Notes under the pieces: generated by a model | What the model was told of the DNA's origin: nothing | Seen by the model: the letters and a program-made list of their open reading frames with translations, nothing else | Databases searched by the model: none | Shown here: piece by piece, positions 46,293-59,291 of the stretch | Numbering within the stretch: the stretch's first letter is position 1 | Layout: each line of letters opens with the position of its first letter | Assembly (NCBI GenBank): GCA_025917655.1 | Contig: CP084616.1 | Location: forward strand, 496,001-560,000 | Direction: 5' to 3' | Origin: Chlorella sorokiniana | Taxonomy: Eukaryota; Chlorophyta; Trebouxiophyceae; Chlorellales; Chlorellaceae | DNA: 64,000 nucleotides | Program-made: the position numbers and the translations under genes

Positions 46293-46972
46293 CTACTGCC
46301 GCTGCGCCAGCTGCAGCGCCGCCGCCACCTGCGCGGGCTCCAGCTGGCTGGGCGGCACGGAGGGCGAGGCGGGCCGCGTCTCCCCGCCTCCCTGCTGTTG
46401 ATGCTGCTGCCCAGGTGCCACTGCCAACTTATTTTTCTTCTTGGCCTTCTTGGCCCCTTCCTGCTGATGTGCCTCTGCCTGCTCCTTTTGCTTCTTCGTC
46501 TGTGGCCCTGCTGTCTTGCCCACCTCCTGTTGTTGCAGCCCTTGCAACTGTTCCTCCTTTGCCTTGGCTCTCCTTGCCGCCTTGTCTGCCCCCAGCTGCT
46601 GCTGCTGCTGCTGTGACTGGCTCTGCTGCTGGGAGTGAGACGGCATCAGCGGCTGCTTGGCCACCGGCGGTGCATGCTTGGTGGCAGCAGGCTGACTGGA
46701 CGACGGCGGCTTTGGGGCCTTGCTGGCCGCAGCGGGCGCCACATGCTTGCCCGCAGCAGGCTGGCCAGGCGGCGCGGGCTTGGGCGCTGCGTCGAACGCC
46801 GCCGCCGCCAGTGCTTTGGCCGGCTTGGGAGGCTTCTCAGCAGGCGCGCCATCGCCAGCCGCCTTGTCCTGCGCACGGGCAGCAGCCGGTGCAGGGATGG
46901 GCGGTGCTGCCGCTGCTGCGGGCTGCGTCTGCGCCAGCTGAGCGCTGGCTGGCGCCGCAACGGCGCCGTCCG

Positions 46973-47010
<38 letters not shown>

Positions 47011-50000
47011 GGTGACTGAGGCCGCGGCTTGCTGCCAGGCCGCGCCTCCGAGTCAGGCTCGGAATCCGAGGCATCCCAGCTGTAAGCCAGATCGTCGAGG
47101 GCGGCCCCGCTGGGCGCCACGACGTTCTCGCTGCTGCCTGCGGCACGGGAAGGGCGGCAGGACCAGCCCGGGGGTGATCCAGAGGCACAGGGGGCCAGCT
47201 GCTCTCGCCTCAGACGCATAACCAACCAGATCGGTGCAAGCATGGGGCAGCCCTCTCACCGTTGCCGCCGCCTGCAGCGCCCGCAGCAAGGCCCAGCGAA
47301 GCCAGCGGGTTGTATTCGTCGTCACTGCCGCCGCCGCCGCCAGCGCTGCCCGACCCCGCCGCAGACCGGCCCTTGCCCTTGCTGCCCCGCCCCCTTTCTC
47401 TGCGGGCGGGAGAGGCGGTACACGTAGTGGGGGAGCGGCAGCGTGTGCGGCTGGGGAAGGGGGGTGGCTGGGGAGGGGCCGCCATCGCACAAGGGCCGGC
47501 AGCCCTTCACAACAGCCTTTCAACGGGATTGGCAATCAACGGGGTGGCCGCAGCAGGAGCATCCCAGGCACCCCAGCGCCACCTCAGCGCAGCGCCAGCT
47601 CAGCAGGGGCATGCGCCCACCTGGCGAGTCGTCCTCGGGGCCCAGCCACTCCTCCATCGAGTCGTCCCGAGCGCAGTAGTTGACCGCGCGCCGCGCGCGC
47701 GCGCCGCCCCGCCCCAACTCCACCTGTGCCTGCATGCGGCGAGAGGGCAGGGGCAGCGTGCACATGAATCAACAAAAGAGCCGGCTACGGCCGTGCCGCG
47801 CAGGAAGGTGGATTGCTTTTCCAAGGCAAGGTGGGAGTGCTGCGTGACAGAGTCTTGCGAGCCACAGTGCGCTGGGCTGCGGGCGGTGCGTCCTCCCCCT
47901 TAAAACAAGTGCCCCCCCCGCCGACAAGCACAGCAGCTGCAACGCAAGCCAGCGGTACGTACCGCCTTGTCAGCCTCGTACTTGCGCGCCCGCTCCTGGA
48001 TGAGGCGCAGCATGGCCGCCTCCATCTCCGCGTCCTGCGCTGCGCTGGCAGGGCCGCCGTCGCCGCCACCGTCGCCGCCGTCGAACTTCATGGCTGCGGC
48101 GCCGCCGGCACGCACCTCGCCCAGCAGTGTGGCTGTTTGGGTGGGTGGGGGGTGGTGAGGGGGTCCAGAAATGAGGGAAGGGTGCGGAAGGGCGACCGCG
48201 CAGCCCAGCAGAAAGGAGTGGCGTGTGCAGAGTAGCAGCCTCAACAAGTTCGCTTTCTTGAGCCGTTCCTGCCAGCAAGGCAGCTCCAGGCACAGACCCA
48301 GCTGCCCCGGTTGAGGCAGCGCAGGGCAGCCCAGGGCAGCCCAGCCCTCACCAGCATCCGCCCCCGAAGCGATGTCGTCAGCATACACGTGCTCCCGGTC
48401 CAGCAGGCGCGCCAGCTCAGCATCGCTCAGCGCGCACTCCGCCCCGCCCGCCCCGCCCGCCGACGCCTCCTCCTCCTTCTGGCGCATGAGGTTGCCCCAG
48501 CCTGCGGCGGTGTGACGCGCAGAGGTGAGCCTTTGCACCCCCAAGCGCACCACGAGCGCAAGAGCTGAAGGCAGGCTGCAGGCGGTCTTGGACGGCCGGG
48601 GCTGCTTGTACCGCTGCTGTACAGCGGTACGCCGTGCTGCCACGCCAGCCGGGCGCTCACCGTGCAGCACCGAGGACTTGATGTCGTCGTCGCTCACGTC
48701 CCGGGCCCTGCCCAGGTGCCGCGTCACCAGCTCCTCCAGCTTGCGCTTCCTGACCGGGGTGGGCGGGAAGGGGGCGGGGGGGGGCTTTGTAAACGTTTCA
48801 AGTGGCGTGGTGGGGGGTGGGTGGTTTGGGTGTGGATTATTGTTTGCACTGAGGGAGCGAGGGAAGGGAGGGAGGAAGGGAGGGGGCGTGCCTTGCAAGC
48901 CGGGTGCACTGGCAAGACAACAGGCGGGCGAGACAGCGAGACACCGGATGCAGGCAGGCTGATCTTGGTGCTGCTCCACGCCCGCCCGTCGGCCACCCGC
49001 ACCCACCACCGTCAAGCGCGCCGACCTCCATCGCCCCCCCTTACCTGGCCGCCAGCGCCAGAATGCGCTCCTCCACCGACGCCGCCGTGTAAAGTTGGTA
49101 CACCAGCACCGTCTCCTCCTGGCCCAGCCGGTGGGCCCGCCCCTCCGCCTGCATCCCGCACCCCGCACAGACGAGCGGCTTGCTGCTGACTAGCGGGCGG
49201 CTGGCTGGAGTGAGCTGGCTGGCAGCATGTACGCACGCAAATCCTCGCCTCGACCACGCCAGGCTTCCAGCGATGCCCGCATTGCACCACTGGCACCGGT
49301 GATTGCGTCCGGCACAGCCTTCGCCCCCACCAATCCCACCGTCACCTCCCACCACCATCATCCCCCCCCAACACACCCACAGCCCCACCTGCGCGTCCAC
49401 AAAGGGGTTGAAGTCCGGGTCCAGCAGCACCACGGTGTTGGCGGTCTGCAGGTTGATGCCCAGGGAGCCGGCCCGCGTGGAGATGAGGAAGACGCGCACC
49501 TGGGGGAAAAGGGGGAGGGGGTGTTGTTCATGTGTGGGTGGGTGTGTGGAAGGGGTGTTACTGGCTATGGGGGCGGCGCCAACGGTGAGCTTGCCAGGGG
49601 CGGAGGTGCATGCTCCCAGCCAGGCGCACAGCCACACAAAACGTGCCCCAAAGGCACTCCCTCCCTCCCTCCAATCAGAAGCAGTTCAGCTCAAGGCGGC
49701 GCCCACCTTGCAGTGCAGGGAGTTGAAGGAGTCCATCATCGCCTGGCGCTGCCAGCCCTTGGTGGAGCCGTCCAGGCGGAAATAACGGATGGCGGAGCCA
49801 CGCCGCCCCGCACGTAGTCCTCCTCCTCCTCCGAGCCGCGCCCCTCGCTGGCCTCGCCGCCGCCGCCCTCGTCGCTGCATCGGCGGTGGGAGCAGGCGCG
49901 GGGTGGCAGGGCAAAGCAGCGGGTCGTTGCTCGCCGAGCGGCACCCGAATGGGAGAGTGCTTGGCTCCCAGGCTGCGCTCAGGTGACCACTGAGGAGGAA

Positions 50001-53000
50001 TACTAAGCCTGCAAGGTGTGTCCAGGACCAACAAAACAGGGGTACCGCAAGTAGGGCTGCACGCCCACCTGGCGTTCGCCTCGCTGGCCGCAGCGGCGCC
50101 GCTGTCGGGCTGCGGGTCGGCGTCTGCGTCGGGCAGCAGGCCGGTGGGGTCCTGGAAGGAGAACAGGAAATCCTCCAGTATGTCCAGCATCTGCGGAGGA
50201 AAGGCGGTAATGGGCATAATTGACATGATACAGGGTGGCACGACTGGGGCACCCCCAGCCCTCAGTCACTGCTCGTCTTTGGCTGCCCGAGATGTACGCG
50301 GCGTGGGGTAGATGATTGAGAAATTGATGATTGCAAGGCCGGCGGCAGCGCCCACTGCGCCGTTGATGCCGCTGCAAGCCCGCGCGGCAGCAGCAGCCCC
50401 CACCTCGACCGACTGTGAGAACAGCAGCACACGGTGGCCGTCCGCCAGCAGGCGAGGCAGCAGCTGCTGCAGCAGGGTGAGCTTGCCGGAGGCCGCCACC
50501 ATGAGGCGCCACCCCTGCTCCGCCGCCTCGGGGCTGGCAGGGTCTTTGAACTCCTGCGGTGGGTGGGGTGGGCGGAGACGGCACAAACCTCCAGTCAGCG
50601 GCAGCCTCTTCCTGGGGCAGCCAGCAGGCAAGCCCAGCATGTCTAAATATCAGCGCATGCCGAGGGGCAACGGCTCGGTGTTCATGTCACATGGCAGGAG
50701 CTAGGGCAGTGAGGCAGGGTCCAGGGCTGGCTGCCAGCAGCAGGCGGTGGCCTCTCTGCCCAAATGCAGCAACCCGGTGCTGCGATTGCCCGCCCACCCA
50801 CCTCCGGCTCCTGCCCGGGCAGCAGGTAGGGATGCATGCAGGCCTGGCGCAGCCGGATCAAGATGTTGTTCATGCTCTTCTTCTCCAGGCGGTTGCTCAC
50901 TGCGGCCAAAGACGCGGGGTTGGCGTGCGGAAACAGCGGCAGTGAGTCGGCAGGGGCTCCGCTCGATGCAACAGCCCGGTGGAAAGACAGCACCGCGGGG
51001 CAGCCTGCCCGGGACGTAGCAACCGGCCAGGAGGCGCGGAGACGCGGAGACGCCCACTGCCGCAGGCTGCGGTTGTGCGCCGCTCGCTGTTCGCAGCAGC
51101 GTGTTGCGTGCGGCGGGGGCGGCTGCAGCGCACCCATTGCGTGCACCCTGTCCCAGTCCTTGGCCAGCAGGTCCAGGTAGAGCTGCAGCTGCAGGGGCGT
51201 CATGCGGCAGGCCACCCTGCGCGTGATCTGCGCAGGGAAGTGGGGGAAGAGCAGGGGCGGAGACGGAGAGGTCACAAATGGACGTGGGGGAGGGAGGGGC
51301 GGCACCGACAGGTACAGGCAGGGCGGGTGGGATGGAGCGCGGGCAAGCACTCCAGGGCCTGGCAATGTGCCCGTGCATTGCTTTTAGATGGGGGATCAAA
51401 AGACACTGAAAGATGATCAGCAGCCAGGCAGCGGGGGCTGCCAGGCTGCGGCTCAGGCCAGCAAGGCGGCAGGCGCCCCCGTTGCAGGCCCCCACCTTGG
51501 GCGGCATCTGCCCCGCCAGGCACACCGCCTTCATGCGGCGCAGCATGCGTGGCTCCAGGTAGGCATGCAGCTTCCTGCAGCGGCGGCGGCGGTCGTGTGT
51601 GGTGCGAGGGTTACTCTTGGGCGAAGTGGGAGGGGTTTCGTAAATGGGACGCAGGGTGCCTGCCTGATGCATGCGTGCTGCAGCGGGGCCAAGCGAGACG
51701 CAAGGGCAAACAGATACTATGCGCTGCAACGGCAGGATGTAATATATAAGCTCATCCTTCCCTGCCCCCCCCACCCCCACCCCCCCCCCCCACCCCACCC
51801 CACCCCACCTGATGTATGCCTGCGCCTCTTGCAGCTCCTCGTCGTCGCCGCCCTCCTCGGGGCCAGGCGACGCGGGGTCGGCCAGTTTCTGTGACGGCAG
51901 GGCAAGCAGAGAGTGTTGCCGCAGCAGGCCACCAGCGTCAGCGCCTGTCAGCAGCAAGTGCAGGATCCTATGCAAAAAAGGCGGAACCCAACGGCGGATC
52001 ACGGCAGTGCGCCAGGTGCGCTAACCAGCACCTCCTGTTGCGGGCTGCCCACTGGGAACAAACGTTTCTTTCTTTCATGTAGTCGCCCCACCTTCACGCG
52101 CCTCTCCACCTCCTCTATCGAGCGATCCTCCATGAAGGCCAGCAGCGCCAGCAGCTCCCGCAGGTTGTTCTGCAGCGGCGTGCCTGCAGCAGGCGCAGCA
52201 GGCGCAGCAGGAGGGGCGGTGACACACGCAGCAGAGGAAAGCGTGGCCGGCTGTGCTGTCGAGGGCTGACACGACGGGCTGGTAGCAAGGATGGCAGGCA
52301 AGGGTTGGATTCAGCAGACTGCCCACGTCCCCCATCTGGCTGCGATCGCTCGCCTGTGAGCAGCAGGCGCCAGGGCGCTCCCAGCTCGCGCAGCACTGCG
52401 CCGCGCTTGCTGTTCTCGCCTGCGGGTGGCAGCAAGCCGCGGGCCAAAACAATGACAAGGAAAGGTGCGGTCAGCGGGACATGCAATGCTCTTGCTCAAG
52501 CACATCCACGCCAGCTGCCCCTCGGAATGCAACCCCCTGCAGGACATCTGCCATCCAGCCAGCCCGCCAGCCCGCCCGCCACCCCACCCACCCTTGAGGC
52601 AGTGCCCCTCGTCCAGCACAAGAGCGGACCAGCGGAAGCGGCGCAGCACCGACACATCCTTGATGGCCACGTCGTAGGTGGTCTGCGGCGCAGTCATCGG
52701 TGGTTGTTGGGGGAGGTGGGGACAATGATGAGCAGGTGCAAGGTTTGGGGGGGGGGAGGGAGGGCACGCGCGCGGGGAGGTGGGGAGGGGGGTGCAGTTG
52801 AAAGTGAATGGTTGAGCATCCAGTTCCAGCAGGAGGCGAGCAGCAGCAGCAGGAAGGAAGCAGCACGGCTGCGAGGATGTTAGGGCCTGTTGGGGCCCAC
52901 CAACAGGATGTGGAAGCGCGGCGCCAGCGCCGTGGCCTTGCGCCGCGCCGCATCCATGTCGTCCCCCTCGCCGCCCAGCTCGTAACTGGCGGGACAGGGC

Positions 53001-56000
53001 AGCGGTACAGGCAGTGCAATACGATTTGAAAACCCGAAAAACTTTGGGCTGCCAGCAGGGCAAGGCGCATGAGGAGCAAGGCACGCGTGTCCGCCGCTTC
53101 AACAGGCCGCTGAGCCACGGCGGCAGGTCGGCGTGCCAGGCCTGCGGCAGCTGCCGCCCACCTGCGGATGATGGCGCGCGCCTCCTGCGGCCCCGTGTAG
53201 CACAGCACCTCCAGCCCGGGGCCCCACCGCCTGAACTCCCGCTCCCACGAGCCGATGGTGCTCAGCGGCGCCGCAACCAGGGCGGGCCCCGTGATCAGGC
53301 CAGCCTCCCGAGCGAGCTGCATGCGCAGCAGCCGCATGGTGGATGCAGCCAAACCTCAAGAGGATGCGCGGAGCACGCCGCGCGGAAAGGCTGCTGGGTG
53401 CGCTGCCGCGCAGGCCGGGCGGAAACGGCAGCGGCGGCCTCACAGCCGCACAGAGCTTGCTGGCTCAGGCTGCCTGGCTTGCCAGCCAGCCTGCGTCTTG
53501 GCAGCTGCGCACCTGCAGGAACACCACGGTCTGGCACGTCTTGCCAAGCCCCATCTCGTCTCCCAGGATGACGGAGCGACGCGCCGCCAGGTTGGACAGC
53601 AGGTAGCTCACGCCTGCGGCGAGCGGGGGCAGGGGCCACGGCGGGCGGATGGAGGGTGGAGGGTGGAGGCAGGCGTCGATGCCATGTTTAGGGCCAGGGA
53701 TGCTGTGAGGATCCCCTTTGCACTCAACACCCACACCTCGCCCCTGAACGCCCCAACCCCCACCCCGCCCCAAACCCTCAGCCCTAACCAAGCTGCAACC
53801 AAATGTGGGCGTAGCAGCCCTTCTAGCGCCCTACCCTCCATTTGGTAATCTTTGAGGGTGCCTGCCCCTGCCAGGAAGGCGGGCTGCGCTCGAAGCGGCG
53901 GCGGCGGGCGCCTGCGCGCCGCCTCCTCCGCCTTGTCATCGCGTTCCACCCGCAGCGCCATGCGCCGCTCAAACTGCAAAGGGGACAGGGGAGGATAGGG
54001 GGCAGAGAGGAGGGGGGGCAGGCTTGCGGTGAGGTAACCCAAGGCTGCAAGCGCAGCGCTGCAGCAGCGCTTGCTACATGCACGCACAGGCGGCGCGCAC
54101 ACCTCTGCCCTCGTCCACTCACCGGACCCCCTTCCCGTCTCCACACAACCACCCGCCGACTCGCACACATGCCGCCCAGCCCGCCCCCACATCCAAGGCG
54201 CGGAACATTGCCGCCGCGCCCACCGCAGCCTACCCACCTTCTCCAGCTCCTGCACCTCCTCCCCCTGCAGCCCCTCGCGCGGCTCCCACGTCGCCTTGTC
54301 GTACTCAAGCCCCCGCCACTTCACCAGCACCTCCTCCCGACCCGCCTCCCCGCCGTCCCGCCTGGCCACCACACGCTCCACCTGCGGGGCAAGGGGGAGG
54401 GCTTGAGGAACGCGGTCGGTGTGTGTATGTATGGTGTGTGGTGCGAGTGGGGGTGGGAGTTGGGGGAAGGGGCGGAGAAGACGCTTGGCACAGCCACACG
54501 CAAAGAGCGGCGCGAGCGGAGCCTCAACATGCAGCTCGCTGCGGGTGGTGCGCGAGAGCCTCTGCTGCGCCTGGCTGGCTGGCTGCGTCGCACGAAGGCG
54601 ACAAGAAGCGGCTTTACGGCTCGTCCTCGCGCCCCAGCGCCGCCACCAGTGCAGCGGTCAGCTGCCCACGGCGAGCCCCACCTGCAGCCACTGCTCCTGC
54701 ACGTTTGGCTCCACGCTGTCGGCGTCCCGGCTGTCCCGGCAGAAGCGGTGCAGCTGGCTGGGCGCCATGCGCGCCGTGGCGACGTCGGTCACCCAGCGGC
54801 AGCGCCTGCGTGAGAAGCGGCGTGTGGGGAGGTGGGAGGGCAGCGCGCACGCAAGCCGCCTAGCTGCTTGCCGCACGCCCAGCATGCAGCAGCGGCCACC
54901 CCTGCACAAGCTACAGAACGCCAACGGCGCCCATGAAATTCATGCCAGACGCGGCTGCGCCGCCTCACCGGTACCCCCTGCCCTTCCACTTGACAAAGTA
55001 CTCCTTGCGGCCGTCCCGCCCCGCCGGCGTGCGGCACCCCAGTATGCTCTCCACTTCCTGCAGCCCCTCGCAGCACAGCTCGCAGCGCGGGCCGCCCTCC
55101 TCGCCCTGTCGCTCCTGCGCAGAAGAGGCAGGCGAGGGGGCGCAGGCGAGGCGATTCAGCGGGCGATGCTGCCATTGGGGGGGAGACGTCAGGGGAGGCA
55201 GGCGGTGTGAGGTCGGGCAGAACGGGCAGGAGGAGGGCTGGCGTACAGCCGGCGCTCGCCTGCATGCAGCCTGCATGGCACAGCGCGCCGCAGGTGGAGC
55301 AGTACAGGAGCTGGCGAGAAGCTGCCGTCTTGCGCTTGCCGCGACCGCCGCCCGTGCCCAGCCCGCACGTTTCGCAGCTCTGCAGGGGCATGGCAGTGCA
55401 GCCAGGGTTTCCGGAGCTGGCAGGTGGGTGAGCCCAATGGCACAAGCAACGAAGCACGAGCAGCGTTGGGAGGAGCTGCCTGCATGCAAGCAGAGGGACA
55501 TCCTGCCAGCTCAGCCGGGTGGCGCACCTGCTGCGGCAGGCAGCCTGGGCAGAACCAGAAGGCCAGCGGCGCCTCGCGCAGCGGCGGGTCCAGGCAGAAC
55601 ATGTGGAAGCCACGGTCGCAGCTGTCGCACAGCAGCATCTCCTTGCCCCGTGCCTGCAGAGAAAGGGCGTTGACCCCAAACGGGCGGCACATTAACAAGC
55701 GCGGGGGGGCGGGGGGGGGGGGGGGCAGACCAACAATTGCCGCCAAACCATCCCGGTGCAAGAATGAGACGCACATGACCCTTGGCATGAAGCCTGGCGG
55801 ATGTGCCGTTCCATGTGCACAGCGCAGAACCGTACTGCCCGACAGCGCTTGTACCGCTCACCTTGGAGTCGCACACCTCGCATCGTGTCTCCTCGTACCC
55901 GCTCTTCTGGCGCTCAGCCTGGCGGTACGCCTCCATCTGCGGGCGGTACGGACCGCTCAGCACCCAGGCCAAGCGCGATGCACCCGTGGACGGCATGCGG

Positions 56001-59000
56001 GCGGCCACCCCCAGAGTGGGCCGCCCAGCACAGGCGAGCAAGCAGGCAAGCATTGCGGCGGGGCGTCCTGCGCGGTCACAGACTGGGTTTGGGCAAAGCC
56101 TGGGCATCCCAAGCTCGAAACCTTCTTGCAGCGCCACACAGTGCAGGTGCCTGTTCACCTTCAGCTCCAGCTCCTCCTGCACCTCAGCGTAGCTCTTGAC
56201 CTTGGTCCTGTTGCGCTGCGGCCGCTGCACGGCTGCAGGCTGGCGCCCACGCCGCCCGCCGCGCGCCGCGTCCCGGGCGACCCGGCCGGCTGCAGTGCGG
56301 GCGCACACGCGGCGGGGGAGGAGGGTCGCTGGCGGCCGTGGGGGAGCGCAAGGGTGCTGCCGATGGCAGGCCAGTGGAGTTGGGACCCTGAGAAAAAGCT
56401 GCCAGCCATTCAGTCTAGCCTTTCCGACTTTGTTTCACTCAACCCCGCCCACCGGCCCATGACTCCCGCCCACCATGCATGGGGTCGCCGAGATCCTCCT
56501 CCTCCGACTCATCCGCGTACTGGATGCCGCTGTCGCTGCTGCCCCCTCCTGCGAATCGTGCCCCTCGCCCTCCTCTTCACTGTTGTAGCTGCATGATCGG
56601 AAGGGAAGGAAACCAAGCGGAAAGGAAGGGCAGCATGAAATGGAGGACGGGCACATGGAATGGTGATGGTGCGGCGGCAGCTGCAGCACCAGGATGGGCA
56701 GAGGCAGCAGCGTAAACAGGGCGCGGCTCACTCTATGTGGCGGCCGCGGCTCAGGTTCTTGATGCCCTTCTGCCACCCCTCTGACATGCTGCCCCAACCG
56801 ATGTCCTCATTATACCTGCACGACAAAACAGCCCTATCCCTGTGCCTCAACCCACCCTCTCCTCCGGGCCAAACCGGGGGAGTGGCAGGGAGGCGCTGGG
56901 CTAGGCAGAGCGTGCGCCCGTGCAGCGCACTGCAGCGCAAGGCAGGCCTGCTGCTGCGCACCGCACACGCTTGTTGTCGTTGCGTGAGGATGTGCGGCGG
57001 TTCTGCTTCAGCGGCTGCGGCCTGACTAGGCCCTCCAGCCGCCGCTTGACCTGCCCCTTGCCGCTGGCCAGCCGCTCCAGCTCGGCCTTCCTGCAGAGGT
57101 GGCCGCAGCGTGCAGGTGGGAGGCAGTCAGAGCGCAGTGTGGCCAGGCCCCGACTGGGTGGCAGGCAAGAGGAGGTTGCTGGTATCGGCACGCAGGGCGC
57201 GCACAGCAGCGCTTGCCTGGCGGCGGTGCTGCGGTTGCCGTAAAGGCCTGCAGCCCGGTGGCCTTGACACCGTGCAACACAGCGTGGGCGGGGCACCTCA
57301 GCTCGTACTCATCTGCAGCAGCAGCAGCATGAGCGCACAGAGGGGCCAGTCAGAGCATCCGCTTTCATGTTCACAAGCCACAAGTGAACGCCATGCTCCA
57401 GCAGCCATGCATGCCCGCACGCCTCCCCGCTGTCCCGGGTGATGGATCTCCTGCGCAGGCCGACAGCAGCAAAACACACAAGCAAGCACAGAGCGTCACC
57501 CACCGGGGTCCACTTTGCACATCTGGGCGCAGTGGAGGTGGAACAAGGTGCGGCACTGGGGGTGGGAGCACCCGGCGGTGGCCCCAAGGCTGCCGCACTC
57601 CCTGCACTTCTGAGTCAGCGCCTCCCCCACGCTCCCTGAGAAGCTGACAACACTGCTGGCTGCAAGCAGGGAGGCCGCAACAGGGGAACGGCGACCGATT
57701 CTGCAACATGGCCCGGCATGGGGCGGGCCGAGCTGCGCGCAGCCGAGCCAGGCTTCGCTGTGGTGTCGGCAGGCGCAGGCTGACTTACCGGCCACAGTGG
57801 AGGATGAGCCGACAGAGTAGCGGGCGGGGTAGTTGAGGCCGGCGTTGCTGCTGAATGCGGCGCATCTGCGGGGCATGGAGGGTGAGACGCATTGGAGGCC
57901 GGCTGTTTGGTGGCGGACAGGGACGAGCGCCTCAAAGCGCTGGCACACGCTTGGCACATCCCCACCCTGCCCCACCCGTCACCTCACCCACCCCACCCTC
58001 GCACGCAGTCCCCACCTGCGGTGCACGACGTGCCGCCCGCCATACAGGCCGGCCAGGTCCCGCCGGTCGGCCTCGCAGAGCTCGGAGGCGCCCGGGTCCC
58101 TTTCCAGCAGGGTGGGCAGGCTGCACAGCGCGCAGCGCGGCCCGCTGGCGCCCATGGGCGGGCGCAGGCGGAACGCGCGCGGCTGCCGCTTCTCCTGCGT
58201 GGAGGCGCGGTCCGCCCGCCGTCGCGGCTCTCGTCCTCGGCATCCGTGTCGGGAACCGCTGCTGGGGGCTGCTGGGGCTGCGCTGCGCGCGTGGCCGCCG
58301 CGTGCCGGCGCAGCCGGGGCGCTGCGCAGCCAGCGCGGCCCTGTACTGCTCGTACCGCGGATGCTCCTCCAGCCGGCGCTCGTCCAGCAGGCAGATGTCG
58401 CCAATACGTAGCTCCGCCTGCTTGCCGGCGTCATCTGTATCCAGCCACCGCACGGTAAAGCTGCAGGGGGTTGGCAACCAACTTCTTGAGCTGTCAGGCA
58501 GCTGGCGAGCAACGCGGCGTGCGCCGGGCAAACAATGCAACACCGCGGGGACGGCCCCGCCGCCACCCGGCGAGCCTCACCTGCACGCGCACTTGCGGCC
58601 GGCATGCGCGGCAGCGCGCTTGGCCGCGACTTCCGCGTCGACCCACAGCGCATCTCTCTGGGAGCGCTTGAAGGCAGTGACTCGCACGCCCGGCAGCAGC
58701 CGATGGCAGTCGGCGGGCTCGGCGGCCAGGCTGCTGAAGCGGATGCTGCCCAGGTCTGCCAGCGGCTCCTCTTCGTCGGTGCCGTAGCCCTGAAAACGGA
58801 TGAACAGCTGGCCGCTGCGGTCCTTCACCTCGCAGTCATACCTGGCCACGAGGGAGAGGAGAGAGGGCTCAACGATGAGGGCGGCGCCGCTACGGCTGGA
58901 GCTGGCAACCAGCTGGGGTGGTGGCAGTGTCCGCGGTCGGCACGACCCTCACCATGCTTTGTCGAGGCGGCTCTGGCCCTCCAGCTGAAACGGATTCTCC

Positions 59001-59026
59001 TCTGGGCCGACTTCGAGTGCGGTCAT
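46293..59026 (-). CDS. CHD3/PICKLE-like remodeller with SAWADEE and extended PHD
   Basis: This is an ATP-driven nucleosome remodeller. Exon 1 (59026-58953, [20 protein letters not shown]) joins to 58841-58581 ([38 protein letters not shown]) and the exon from 58460 (FTVRWLD, GDICLL), forming a SAWADEE domain. An extended PHD follows: [19 protein letters not shown] (57865-57789) and CRECGSLG...[11 protein letters not shown] (near 57600-57510). Next come a PHD finger (CEVCDSK / [19 protein letters not shown]...WFCPGC, 55900-55540), a second Cys-rich segment, and two chromodomains ([10 protein letters not shown] near 54990; [20 protein letters not shown] near 54300). The SNF2 motor has GDEMGLGKT (about 53560), [34 protein letters not shown] and [11 protein letters not shown] (about 49130). 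The C-terminal tail is acidic, with a run of 12 Gln and Lys-rich low complexity, ending at TAG 46293. Several exons need one-base corrections. Confidence 0.93.
46974..47010 (-). repeat. CAG repeat encoding 12 glutamines
   Basis: Twelve CAG codons in a row (CTG on the plus strand) lie in the C-terminal tail of the remodeller. They are followed by further Gln-rich stretches near 46600-46630. Confidence 0.9.
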
Positions 59027-59291
59027 GGCGGCCTTGGCCCCTGTTGCCCTCTCCTGCCGTCAGCCTCTACTACCCGAGCATCGTACGATTGCGTGCGTCC
59101 TTGCAAATCCACTCCCTCTCCACCGATTGTACAAGGCGGCACTACGCATGAAATTTCAACACAGCTGGGATCCTCTAAGGGGGTCCATCATAAGCGATAT
59201 CATCACATCACCTAAGCCTTGATCGGGGCGCAAGATTAGGCCAACCAAGTTCAAGCTCGAGCCTGCTGGCCAGAGGCCCTCCCCAGCAGCC
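59027..59291. promoter_or_regulatory. Divergent promoter between remodeller and CTF4
   Basis: The two start codons are 265 bases apart and face away from each other. The stretch is less GC-rich than the coding DNA on both sides, especially 59130-59240. Both promoters must lie here. Confidence 0.55.
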
